Positions 33,950 to 42,525 of a stretch of DNA of 64,000 nucleotides are shown piece by piece. Positions within the stretch are counted from its first letter, which is position 1; each line of letters starts with the position of its first letter. The notes under the pieces are model-generated. The model had not been told where the DNA came from. It made no database searches and saw only the letters and a program-made list of their open reading frames with translations. The position numbers and the translations under genes were made by a program. Location of the stretch: contig NZ_CP137557.1 in NCBI RefSeq assembly GCF_019249655.2, positions 3,815,001-3,879,000 of the forward strand. The letters run 5' to 3'. The DNA is from Segatella copri. GTDB taxonomy: Bacteria; Bacteroidota; Bacteroidia; Bacteroidales; Bacteroidaceae.

Positions 33950-36406
33950 ATGATTAAGAGAAGCATAGCTTTCATGACTCTTGCCCTGGCGCTCTCTTCC
34001 GTGTGCCAGGCGCAGAGCCGAAAAGTAATAAATTTGCCGTCGTGGGATTTCTCCCGCGATGGCAAATCGTGGTCTCAGGTCTCCGTGCCTCACGATTGGG
34101 CTATTTCGGGACCTTTCGATAAGAAATGGGACTTGCAGATGGTAGCCATCGAGCAGAATGGCGAAAAGGAAAAGACTGAGAAGTCGGGCCGTTCGGGTGC
34201 GCTGCCTTGGATAGGCGAGGGCATGTATCAGATGAAGTGGACGGCTCCTAAGGGCTATAAACGTGCCGTACTCGTCTTCGACGGTGCCATGAGCCAGCCT
34301 ATTGTCAGCGTCAATGGCAAGGAGGCTGGCAAGTGGGCTTACGGCTATAATGCCTTCCGCATCGACATCACTCCTTTCATCCAGTTTGGCAAGAGCAATT
34401 TGATAGAAGTACATCTTAATAATGTAGAGGAAAGCAGCAGATGGTATCCAGGCGGCGGTCTCTACCGTCCGGTATCTGTGGAACTTTATGGCAAAGAGAA
34501 CTTCTCTACCTGGGATACCTTCGTCCGTACCCTGAAGGCAGATAAGCAGGAAGCCGAAGTAGAGGTGAACGCTTTGCTGGAAGGAAAGATTAGTAAGTCG
34601 GGCAAGACGGTCATCGCCTTGCTCGATGAGGCTGGTACCAAGGTAGCCGAGCAGACCATTAAGGGTGCAACCCCTGAAATCAAGACTACCTTGAAGGTGG
34701 CGAATCCTCAGCTCTGGTCGCCGGAATCTCCTTATCTCTATCAGGTGAAGTTAACCCGATATGAAGGCAAGAAGGTGGCTGATGTCCAGACGCTGAAGAC
34801 CGGTATCCGCACCATCTCGGTATCCAAGAATAATGGTTTCCAGCTCAATGGCATTACCCGCAAGATCAAGGGTGTCTGCCTGCACCACGACCTCGGTCCG
34901 TTGGGAGCTGCTGAAAACAAGGCGGCACTCATCCGCCAGATCAAGACGATGAAGGAGATGGGCTGCGATGCTATCCGTACAGCCCACAACATGCCTTCTA
35001 CCATGCAGATGGAGATCTGCGACTCACTCGGTATGATGGTAATGGCTGAGAGCTTCGATATGTGGATTTTTCCTAAGTGCAAGAATGGCTACGCCAAGTT
35101 CTTCAAGGAATGGAGTGACAGGGATATCACCAATCTTGTGAAGCACCATCGCAACCATCCTAGCATCATCATGTGGAGCATCGGCAACGAGATTCCTGAG
35201 CAGTGGAGTAAGGAGGGTAAGGAGATTGCCAAGCATCTGCAGGATATCTGTCATCAGTATGATCCTTCCCGCCCTGTTACCCAGGGTATGGATAAGGCTG
35301 AGGCTGCCCTGAAGAGTGGATTTGCTCAGGTGATGGACGTTCCGGGCTTCAACTATCGCGTACATAAATATTATAAGAATATCGAGCAGTTGCCTCAGGG
35401 ATTCCTCCTGGGTTCAGAGACAGCATCTACCGTCAGCTCCCGTGGCGTGTATAAGTTCCCGGTTGAGGTGCGTGCCAGCAACAACAACCCATACGCCGAC
35501 GGTCAGTGCTCCAGCTATGATACGGAGTATTGCTCCTGGAGTAATCTTCCGGATGATGACTGGAAGATGCAGGATGACTACAGTTGGGTAATCGGAGAGT
35601 TCGTGTGGACGGGCTATGACTATCTGGGCGAGCCGACTCCATACGATACCTACTGGCCAAGCCGCAGCAGCTACTTCGGTATCTGCGACCTTGCCGGACT
35701 TCCAAAGGATCGGTATTATATGTATCGTGCCCGCTGGAACGAGCATCAGCACACCACCCATCTTCTTCCTCACTGGAACTGGAAGGGTAGAGAAGGACAG
35801 GTTACCCCTGTATATTGCTACACCGATGGTGTGGAAGGCGAGCTTTTCGTAAACGGCAAGAGCCAGGGCAGGGTGCGCAAGGACAAGTCAAGCCGTCTGG
35901 ACCGCTATCGCCTCCGCTGGAACAACGTGAAATATGAACCGGGCGAGATTCGTGTGGTTACTTACAACCAGTATGGCGACAAGGTAGGCGAGGACGTGAA
36001 GCGTACAGCCGGTGAACCAGCGCAGATGAAGTTCAGTGTGGAAACTCCAGATCATGAGCCTATCGCCTGCATGGTAGAAGGCTGCACCGACGAGCACAAC
36101 GTGCTGCTGAATGCCGATGGCAAAGACCTTGCCTTCGTCACCGTGAGCCTTCTGGATAAGGATGGCAACGAGTGCCCGCTCGCCGATGATGAGCTGACCT
36201 TCGAGGTAACAGGTGCCGGAACCTTCAAGGCAGCCTGCAATGGCGATGCCACATCGCTCGAACCATTCACCCAGCCACACATGCGTCTCTTCTCCGGCAA
36301 GCTCGTGATTCTTGTACAGAGCAAGGCGCAGAAGGGCGACATCATCCTCACCGTGAAGGATGGCAAGCGCAACATCGAGAAGACATTGACGCTTCAGGCA
36401 ATATAA
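33950..36406 (+). CDS. Beta-galactosidase, GH2
   Basis: 818 residues. Signal peptide MIKRSIAFMTLALALSSVCQAQ with no lipobox, so probably periplasmic. Domains in order: sugar-binding jelly-roll (about 50-190; GALPWIGEGMYQMKWTAP), Ig-like GH2 domain (about 190-300) and the TIM barrel. Catalytic acid/base Glu414 (WSIGNEIPEQW) and nucleophile Glu490 (LLGSETAST) are in place. The C-terminal DUF4982/Ig-like region follows (VNGKSQGRVRKDKSSRLDRYRLRW...). It would remove terminal galactose from the oligosaccharides made by the GH53 enzyme. Confidence 0.92.
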   Translation: MIKRSIAFMTLALALSSVCQAQSRKVINLPSWDFSRDGKSWSQVSVPHDWAISGPFDKKWDLQMVAIEQNGEKEKTEKSGRSGALPWIGEGMYQMKWTAPKGYKRAVLVFDGAMSQPIVSVNGKEAGKWAYGYNAFRIDITPFIQFGKSNLIEVHLNNVEESSRWYPGGGLYRPVSVELYGKENFSTWDTFVRTLKADKQEAEVEVNALLEGKISKSGKTVIALLDEAGTKVAEQTIKGATPEIKTTLKVANPQLWSPESPYLYQVKLTRYEGKKVADVQTLKTGIRTISVSKNNGFQLNGITRKIKGVCLHHDLGPLGAAENKAALIRQIKTMKEMGCDAIRTAHNMPSTMQMEICDSLGMMVMAESFDMWIFPKCKNGYAKFFKEWSDRDITNLVKHHRNHPSIIMWSIGNEIPEQWSKEGKEIAKHLQDICHQYDPSRPVTQGMDKAEAALKSGFAQVMDVPGFNYRVHKYYKNIEQLPQGFLLGSETASTVSSRGVYKFPVEVRASNNNPYADGQCSSYDTEYCSWSNLPDDDWKMQDDYSWVIGEFVWTGYDYLGEPTPYDTYWPSRSSYFGICDLAGLPKDRYYMYRARWNEHQHTTHLLPHWNWKGREGQVTPVYCYTDGVEGELFVNGKSQGRVRKDKSSRLDRYRLRWNNVKYEPGEIRVVTYNQYGDKVGEDVKRTAGEPAQMKFSVETPDHEPIACMVEGCTDEHNVLLNADGKDLAFVTVSLLDKDGNECPLADDELTFEVTGAGTFKAACNGDATSLEPFTQPHMRLFSGKLVILVQSKAQKGDIILTVKDGKRNIEKTLTLQAI

Positions 36407-36432
36407 AGCAAACTTACTAATGATAAATATAG

Positions 36433-36474
36433 ATTCCCCTAGGAGTAGAAGTTCTTGCTCCTAGGGGAATTCTT
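36433..36474 (+). terminator. Terminator of the galactan operon
   Basis: ATTCCCCTAGGAG (36433-36445) pairs perfectly with CTCCTAGGGGAAT (36458-36470); a short T-rich tail follows. Confidence 0.8.
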
Positions 36475-36475
36475 C

Positions 36476-36555
36476 GTTCAGCGACGTTGAATGTGTGTTC
36501 AAAAGCTTTGAATGTGTATTCAAAAGCTTTGAACATACGTTCAAAAGTATTGAAC
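36476..36555. repeat. 21-bp periodic repeat cassette, copy B (four units)
   Basis: Units start at 36476, 36497, 36518 and 36539. The first is GTTCAGCGACGTTGAAT as in copy A; the others have GTTCAAAAGCTTTGAAT-type cores. Edges match copy A: left TTCGTTCAGCG, right GAACGGAnnTTTCTTCTA. The two middle units are near-inverse of each other. Confidence 0.8.
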
Positions 36556-36643
36556 GGAGATTTCTTCTAATGGTAGCAACAATTTCTCCCTATCCTATTG
36601 TTATTTTTCTCTAATAATATTTGGCATTATCATGAATAATGTG

Positions 36644-36651
36644 TAATTTTG
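36644..36651 (+). promoter_or_regulatory. -7 promoter box for the HTCS-like regulator
   Basis: TAATTTTG ends only five bases before the ATG at 36657, so the transcript would be leaderless or nearly so, unless translation starts at the next Met (36687). Confidence 0.6.
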
Positions 36652-36656
36652 CAGCC

Positions 36657-39557
36657 ATGAACAAGATAACTACAACTATAAACCGAATGGGTATGGCGAT
36701 AGCTATGCTCTTCGTAACCTTAGCGCTTCATGCGCAAAGATTCGTCAACACCACCCTTGATGGTGCTCAGACGGTTAGTGCGATTACTCAGGATGCCAAT
36801 GGCATCATCTGGCTTGGAACCGATAACGGACTCTACAGTTATGACGGCTATCATGACTATCGCCATTTTGCTCCCCACACCTTTAATCATGTACGCATCA
36901 ATGCACTCGGTTTCGAGGGCAGCATGCTCTATATGGCTACGGGCAATGGCATCCTGCAGTTTGATGCCAAGAAGGAAACCTATGTTTCTACCCCTGATGC
37001 AGAGGCTTATGGAGATGAAAGCAAGAAAAAGGCACTGAAGGAACTGCGCGTAATCGATATGAAGGACAAAAAGAAAGCCTTCGCTCCGGATGTGTATGCC
37101 ATCTTGCATACCCAGAAGGGACTTCTCGTAGGTTCACTCTCCGGACTCCGTCTCAACAACCGTCCCATCCTTCTTACCCCGGGCGCACAGCCTTTGGTCA
37201 ATGCCCTGGCTTACGATGCCATCCGCCATTGCTATTGGATAGGTACCGAGGGCGCTCTTTATTGCGCCGACCGCAGCCTGCAGAATTTTTCGAAGATAGA
37301 AGCACTGAACGGAAACTCCGTGAAATGTATTGATGAAGACCAGGATGGAAACCTCTATATCGGTACCGACAATGGTCTCTATCGCATGGCGATGAACAAT
37401 AGTCTGGAGCATTTCGTTCACGACTCCCGCAATGAGGCTACCATCCCCAACAACATCGTATGGGCTTGCTATGTAGATAAATGGCAGAATGTGTGGATTG
37501 GTACCGACAACGGACTATCACGTCTCTCTACCCATACCTACTATCGCTTCACATCGCTCGATAAGATTACCTTCTCCGGCGAGGGAAGCTTCCTGCATGC
37601 CATCCTCCAGACCCGTAATGGCGAATGGTGGATGGGTGGTACCAATGGCTTGATTCATTATACCGAGGGCGTGCGTGCCCAGGGTGCCGTATCTGATTAT
37701 CAGAATGTGGTATGGTATAAGCAGAACAATCCTGCGGCTCCTTTAGCCCACAACCGTGTGCGCAAGATTTATGAAGATCAGGATGGTGATGTGTGGGTCT
37801 GCACAGACCACGGCATCAACCTTTATGATAGGGCGACCAGACAGTTGCTCAATTTCATCGTCTATGATAAGACCGGCAAGTATTCCACCGCCTGGGCCTA
37901 CGATATCCTTCAGGATAGAAAGGGCAGAATCTGGATGGCGTCCTATCAGGGCGGCATCTTCGTGATGGAGAAGCAGCGCCTGGTGGCAGCCATCGCCCAT
38001 GCAGCTTCGGGCACGGCTACCTGCGTGGCAGACTATCATTTTTCCGACAAGGGACAGAATGCCCTCTCGGGCTTGCATGTCGGACAGATGGTGCTCGATG
38101 GCAAGGGAATGATCTGGGCTTCTTCCCATGACCATCTCGACCGCATCGACCCTTACACCATGCGCGTGGCCCATATCGGAGGCAACGACGCCATCAACTA
38201 TCTCATGGCTTCCGGCAACGGCAACGTGTGGGTAGGATATAACGCCAGCGTCAAGTGCTACATGGTGAACCTGCCTATGAAGGGCAAGGAGGTGGATAGC
38301 AAGGAATGGAAGATTGGCGACAAGGTGGTTTCCATGTGTGATGTGGAAGGAAACATCTGGGTGGCTGCCGGAAACGCATGTTGCGTGCTGGATCCTAAGG
38401 GTAACAGCTTCCGCTTCATCATCCCGATGGTTACTCCTAACAATATCTATTATTCCAAGCTGAACCACGAGGTGGTGATGGGTGGCAACGATGGCTTCGT
38501 CTCTATCCGTGCCGACCTCGACATGCCGAAGAACGATAAGGCGCAGCTGCTGCTGGCTGGCATTGTGGTGAATGGCCGACAGACCCAGGAGGCGTTGCTC
38601 GACGAGAGCATCAAGGGTACGCCGGGCGTATCGCCTGTTGGTTTGAAGACCTTGGTGTTGAAGAGCGATGAGAACAGTTTCACCCTTCAGCTCTCCGACC
38701 TTCCTTTTGCCGACCATCCTACAGCCGTCTATGCTTATCGCCTGGAGGGCAGCGACCACGAGTGGCACTATCTGGACAAGGGCAATCTCGATATTTCATA
38801 CAATGGCTTGTCGTATGGCGATTACCATCTGTCCGTTCATGTGCTGGATGGCGAGGGCAATATCGGCGACGAGGTTTATACGCTCGATATCTCCGTGCTT
38901 CCACCTTGGTATCTCACCATCTGGTGCAAGCTGTTCTATCTTACCCTGCTGATTGTCTTCCTCGCCTGGATCATCAACTCTCATTTCGTGAAGAAGCAGT
39001 TGCAGGAGGCTGAGAAGCAGAAGGCTGAGATCCTGGAGCAGGTAAAGGCGCGTATGGAGTTCTATGCCAACCTTGCCGACGACCTGAAGACGGCAGTGGA
39101 GCATCGTTCTTTCGAAGAGGTATCCCATGTGGTAAGTTCTACGCTCGATGTGGATGTTTCGTCGGATGATGCTCCGGGTGCCATGGTTGTTCAGATGGTT
39201 AATGGACCGCAGCCGGAAGTTGAAGAGTTGGATGAAATGGATCAGCGCCTGCTTGATCAGATTAAGGAGGCGATAGATGAAAACATGATAGATTCCAACT
39301 TCAACGTAACAATGCTTCAGGAGAAGATGGGCATGGGTAACAAGCAGCTCTATCGCAAGGTGAAGATGCTTACGGGTCAGACACCTGTAGAACTGATTCG
39401 TGACATGCGATTGCGCAAGGCTGCTAAACTGCTGAAGGCTGGCAAGTTCAGCGTTTCCGAGGTGATGTACACCGTGGGCTTCTCTAACAGCAGCTACTTC
39501 TCGAAGTGCTTCTCCAAGTTGTTCGGCATGTCGCCTTCGGAATATATGAAGAGATAG
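36657..39557 (+). CDS. HTCS-like sensor/regulator lacking kinase and receiver domains
   Basis: 966 residues from ATG 36657 (Met 36687 is an alternative). Signal-like N terminus, then two-component-regulator propeller repeats (IIWLGTDNGLYSYDG, NLYIGTDNGLYRM, NVWIGTDNGLSRL, DVWVCTDHGINLYD), a Y_Y_Y domain (about 660-745) and one TM helix (about 751-778). A short coiled coil ends in RMEFYANLADDLKT (799-812), which aligns with the HisKA H-box of hybrid sensors (FFTNISHELRT) but with Asp in place of the phosphorylated His. There is no HATPase or receiver; an AraC HTH follows at about 865-966. Ordinary HTCS are about 1,300-1,400 residues. Likely a membrane-bound sensor of galactan fragments controlling the adjacent locus. 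Confidence 0.88.
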   Translation: MNKITTTINRMGMAIAMLFVTLALHAQRFVNTTLDGAQTVSAITQDANGIIWLGTDNGLYSYDGYHDYRHFAPHTFNHVRINALGFEGSMLYMATGNGILQFDAKKETYVSTPDAEAYGDESKKKALKELRVIDMKDKKKAFAPDVYAILHTQKGLLVGSLSGLRLNNRPILLTPGAQPLVNALAYDAIRHCYWIGTEGALYCADRSLQNFSKIEALNGNSVKCIDEDQDGNLYIGTDNGLYRMAMNNSLEHFVHDSRNEATIPNNIVWACYVDKWQNVWIGTDNGLSRLSTHTYYRFTSLDKITFSGEGSFLHAILQTRNGEWWMGGTNGLIHYTEGVRAQGAVSDYQNVVWYKQNNPAAPLAHNRVRKIYEDQDGDVWVCTDHGINLYDRATRQLLNFIVYDKTGKYSTAWAYDILQDRKGRIWMASYQGGIFVMEKQRLVAAIAHAASGTATCVADYHFSDKGQNALSGLHVGQMVLDGKGMIWASSHDHLDRIDPYTMRVAHIGGNDAINYLMASGNGNVWVGYNASVKCYMVNLPMKGKEVDSKEWKIGDKVVSMCDVEGNIWVAAGNACCVLDPKGNSFRFIIPMVTPNNIYYSKLNHEVVMGGNDGFVSIRADLDMPKNDKAQLLLAGIVVNGRQTQEALLDESIKGTPGVSPVGLKTLVLKSDENSFTLQLSDLPFADHPTAVYAYRLEGSDHEWHYLDKGNLDISYNGLSYGDYHLSVHVLDGEGNIGDEVYTLDISVLPPWYLTIWCKLFYLTLLIVFLAWIINSHFVKKQLQEAEKQKAEILEQVKARMEFYANLADDLKTAVEHRSFEEVSHVVSSTLDVDVSSDDAPGAMVVQMVNGPQPEVEELDEMDQRLLDQIKEAIDENMIDSNFNVTMLQEKMGMGNKQLYRKVKMLTGQTPVELIRDMRLRKAAKLLKAGKFSVSEVMYTVGFSNSSYFSKCFSKLFGMSPSEYMKR

Positions 39558-39582
39558 AAAGATTCATTCAAGTTCAAACGAA

Positions 39583-40551
39583 ATGTTGCCAATATTAACG
39601 ATTACCGGTTCCGACAGCACCGGTGGCTCTGGTGTGCAGGCGGATATCAAGACGATATTCGAATTGGGAGGTTATGCCGTTTCGGCGATAACCAGCATCA
39701 CCGTGCAGAATACCCTGGGTATCCAGGAGTTCTTCGATATTCCAGCCGAGATTGTTTCCGGACAGATAGAGGCAATCATGAACGATATGCAGCCCAACAT
39801 CGTGAAGGTGGGAATGATACGCAAGGTAGAGACGCTGAATGTGCTCATCGATGCCCTGACCAAGTATCGTCCCGAACACATCATCTATGCTCCTTCCATC
39901 TGGTCGAGCCAGGGTGATGCGCTGATGACCGAGGATGTGGTGAGCCAGATCAAATATCGCCTGCTGCCGCTCTGCTCGGTAGTTGTGGCGAGAAAGAAGG
40001 AGAGTGACATCATTCTTCAGAACTCCCGACTTCTGGAGCTTGCCGAAAAGCAGGGACTCCGGATCTATCGCCTTGATAATGCCAATTCGCATGGTCTCAT
40101 CAACCGCTTCTCTTCTGCCCTTGCCATCTATCTGAACCAGGGCAAGAAGATGGAGGAGGCGTTGGCGATGGCGCAGGATTTCATTAATATAGAACTGGTT
40201 AGGGAGAGCAATCTGCAGGGCAGGAGTTCCGAACTTTACAACCAGTTTATCTCGCAGGTGAATAACTTCTGCCGCACCTATAGCGATGTGCATTTCTATG
40301 CCGACCAGCTGAATGTGAGTGGCCGCTATCTGGCGCAGGTTACCCGCCGTATCTCCGGCAAGACGCCGAAGGCGATTATCGATGAATACATCGTGAAGGA
40401 GATAGAGCGCGAGCTTTCTACCACCACGCATACGGTGCAGGAGATAGCCAACACCTTCGGCTTTTCATCTCAGGCACATCTCACCAAGTTCTTCAAGAAG
40501 ATGAGAGGGGTAACGCCTTCTGCTTTCAGGCAATCAAAGCCTGTTAATTAA
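39583..40551 (+). CDS. Degenerate ThiD-type kinase domain fused to AraC-family HTH
   Basis: 322 residues. Residues 1-about 210 follow hydroxymethylpyrimidine(-phosphate) kinase: LTITGSDSTGGSGVQADIKT and ITVQNTLGIQ are well kept. The catalytic parts are not: the usual DPVM motif reads APSIWSSQGD, and the GTGC anion-hole/catalytic segment reads HGLINRFSSALA. Residues about 225-318 form an AraC/XylS double HTH (LNVSGRYLAQVTRRISGKTPKAIIDEYI; VQEIANTFGFSSQAHLTKFFKK). Best reading: a one-component regulator that uses a dead kinase fold to sense a pyrimidine or B-vitamin-like ligand; the ligand is inference. It follows the HTCS-like gene by 25 bases. Confidence 0.85.
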   Translation: MLPILTITGSDSTGGSGVQADIKTIFELGGYAVSAITSITVQNTLGIQEFFDIPAEIVSGQIEAIMNDMQPNIVKVGMIRKVETLNVLIDALTKYRPEHIIYAPSIWSSQGDALMTEDVVSQIKYRLLPLCSVVVARKKESDIILQNSRLLELAEKQGLRIYRLDNANSHGLINRFSSALAIYLNQGKKMEEALAMAQDFINIELVRESNLQGRSSELYNQFISQVNNFCRTYSDVHFYADQLNVSGRYLAQVTRRISGKTPKAIIDEYIVKEIERELSTTTHTVQEIANTFGFSSQAHLTKFFKKMRGVTPSAFRQSKPVN

Positions 40552-40558
40552 AATGAGT

Positions 40559-40625
40559 CCAGCCAACTGAGGAAATGGAATCCGGCCAACTGAGGAAATG
40601 AAAATCGGCCAACTGAGGAAATATC
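40559..40625. repeat. Three 23-bp direct repeats, possible IS-end relict
   Basis: GCCAACTGAGGAAAT occurs at 40562, 40585 and 40608 with exact 23-base spacing. Multiple short direct repeats of this kind are a feature of IS21-family ends; no transposase is nearby. The rest of this 305-base gap (40626-40760) shows no gene or structure I can support. Confidence 0.55.
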
Positions 40626-40760
40626 GAAAAAAAGTAGTTCCTAGAGGGTGTTTGAAAGATTAAAACAAGGCTTATGCTACTTCTTGCCAGGCAATGGTAC
40701 TAACTTGCATCTGTGTAGTGTATGAACGAATAAAAGTTAAAATAATTAAGTTAAATTAGG

Positions 40761-40797
40761 AACACGGACAAATTGAATTTGTCCGTGTTGTTTTTTT
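40761..40797. terminator. Bidirectional terminator downstream of the response regulator
   Basis: AACACGGACAAAT (40761-40773) pairs with ATTTGTCCGTGTT (40777-40789), followed by G and seven T. Lies between convergent units; a second strong signal for the minus strand is the run of A upstream. Confidence 0.75.
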
Positions 40798-40856
40798 CTT
40801 TGCTTTTTAACTCTATGTTTTTCTTCTTGGAACTCATAGACTTAGGAGCCATAAAA

Positions 40857-41537
40857 CTAGTCATCCATCCACATCTTGAATCCTTCTCCGCGCAATGTCT
40901 CCAGGTGGATGGAGGCATCCTTGGCGAAATATCGTCGCAAGTTGTACATCACATTATTCAGACTTTCTTCGCTACAGTGTACACCTCTCCAAACTGTATC
41001 CTTGAGGTCTTGGCGTGGCACGACTTCGCCCTTATTGATCCATAATAGCTTGAGTGTAGCAAACTCGGTATTGCCCAGCGTCTTCTCGCTGCAGCCACGG
41101 AAGCTGAGCACATGGCTCTCTGTATCTACGGTGTAGGCACCCATGTTTATCATACGAGAATTGCTGAAGTCTTTAGGCTTGGCATAGCGGTTTACCCATC
41201 CCAGGAACTCACGGCTGTCGAAAGGCTTCTCGATGTAAATCATCGCGCCATTATTGGCGGCTTCGGTTTTGAGTTCTGGATCATGTAACGAAGATACACA
41301 CATGATAGGGATGTCTTCTGCGGCAAGACGGATGTCGTTGATTCTTTCCAGACTGTTCTCTTCTCCTATCATCACATCGAGGATGATGAGGTTGGGAGAC
41401 AGCTTCATGATAAGGCTTTCTACTCCAAACAGCGTGTTTTGAAAATAGACCTCATAGCCTGCTTTTTTAAGTAGCAAGACTGCTGTGTTGCCGAAATCCA
41501 GGTCATCATCGACCAATAGTACTTTTATCTTTTCCAT
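40857..41537 (-). CDS. OmpR-family response regulator of the peptide locus
   Basis: 226 residues. Receiver domain 1-120: acidic pocket VDDD (10-12), phosphoacceptor Asp54 (LIILDVMIG), Lys in YIEKPF. C-terminal winged helix (about 130-225): LGNTEFATLKLLWINKGEVVPRQDLKDTVW and NNVMYNLRRYFAKDASIHLETLRGEGFKM. It follows the sensor kinase gene by 62 bases on the same strand and so is its likely partner. Divergent from the peptide operon, which it probably controls (inference). With the kinase split by an IS it may be unphosphorylated or served by another donor. Confidence 0.9.
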   Translation of the reverse strand: MEKIKVLLVDDDLDFGNTAVLLLKKAGYEVYFQNTLFGVESLIMKLSPNLIILDVMIGEENSLERINDIRLAAEDIPIMCVSSLHDPELKTEAANNGAMIYIEKPFDSREFLGWVNRYAKPKDFSNSRMINMGAYTVDTESHVLSFRGCSEKTLGNTEFATLKLLWINKGEVVPRQDLKDTVWRGVHCSEESLNNVMYNLRRYFAKDASIHLETLRGEGFKMWMDD

Positions 41538-41599
41538 ATTTCTTATTTTATAATGTTTTATCTTGTTTCTTGTTCCTTGCCCATTACGATTTGTTGCTT

Positions 41600-42525
41600 T
41601 TAGTTGAGCGGCAATGTAAATGTAAAGGTGCTGCCCTTGCCTAGTTCGCTCACCACCTTGATGGTTCCGCCATGTGCCTTAACGGCATATTTTACCATGG
41701 CAAGGCCTATGCCATATCCGCTCTTATGGTGTGTGGCTGGTATGCGATAGAACTGCTCGAATATCTTCTTCTGATATTTTTTGTCGATGCCTACGCCATG
41801 GTCAGACACGCTGATGATGGTGAAATGTTCATCCTGTTTGATGTTGACTTCAACATTTGCCTCCTTGTCTGAGTATTTAACGGCATTCTCCATCAGATTG
41901 TGCATCACATTTTCTATCAGATACTTATCTGCATACACCAGTGCTTTCTCTTCACGATGGTCGTGGATTCCGATGGCATGTGGCTTGCTGGCATAGTTGA
42001 TATCTATTTGTTCTTGCGCTTGTTTCGTCAGCTCGATGATGTCAATTTGTTCTTTGTTGATAACCAACTTGCTTTCACTAGCCTTAGAGGTGATAAGTAT
42101 TGTCTTGATGGTATTGGCAAGATTCTTGATTTGTCTTTCAGAAGAAGTAATCATCTCCTGCAAGTCAGCATCCTTGATACAGTCTTTGATGAATCCCAAC
42201 TTTAGCAAGATGCTTGCCAATGGTGCTTTCAAGTCGTGTACAGTTCCATGAAGGCTTACCTCACGATTCCTCAGAAGGTCTTCCTTGTATCTGATGGCAG
42301 TCATCTGGTATCCTACGCAGAAGACGATGATAAGAGCTAGCATTATGGTAGAGATTAGAGTCTCTATAGAATTTATGATGAAAGAAGATGGAGTTATATC
42401 TACCTTTGCCTGTACGAAACGGATAGGTTTGAGCCCGATGGCGATAGGCTTGCTAGCCTGCCAAGTCTCAATGTCCTTTGTTTGCCCATAACTCTTAATG
42501 GCTTTTTTATTCTCATCTAATATTA
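41600..42525 (-). pseudogene. Sensor histidine kinase, C-terminal part (gene split by IS)
   Basis: Remainder of a histidine kinase whose 5' part is at 43908-44358. From the IS junction the frame reads ILDENKKAIKSYGQTKDI, a periplasmic tail, a second TM (about TLISTIMLALIIVFCVGY), the H-box VHDLKAPLASILLKLGF, N-box NLMENAVKYS, G1 DHGVGI, F-box FEQFYR and G2 GYGIGLAMVK, so the catalytic core is intact. Joining both parts with one copy of the 6-bp duplication gives 456 residues in frame (H-box His about 245). The downstream fragment could still be translated from Met at 42343, but without its sensor domain. Confidence 0.9.

Noticed and set aside
36657..39557. Ordinary hybrid two-component system
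   Set aside because: No HATPase, receiver or phospho-accepting His can be found between the TM helix and the AraC domain.
39583..40551. Functional ThiD enzyme
   Set aside because: Catalytic DPVM and GTGC segments are replaced and the thi genes are not nearby.
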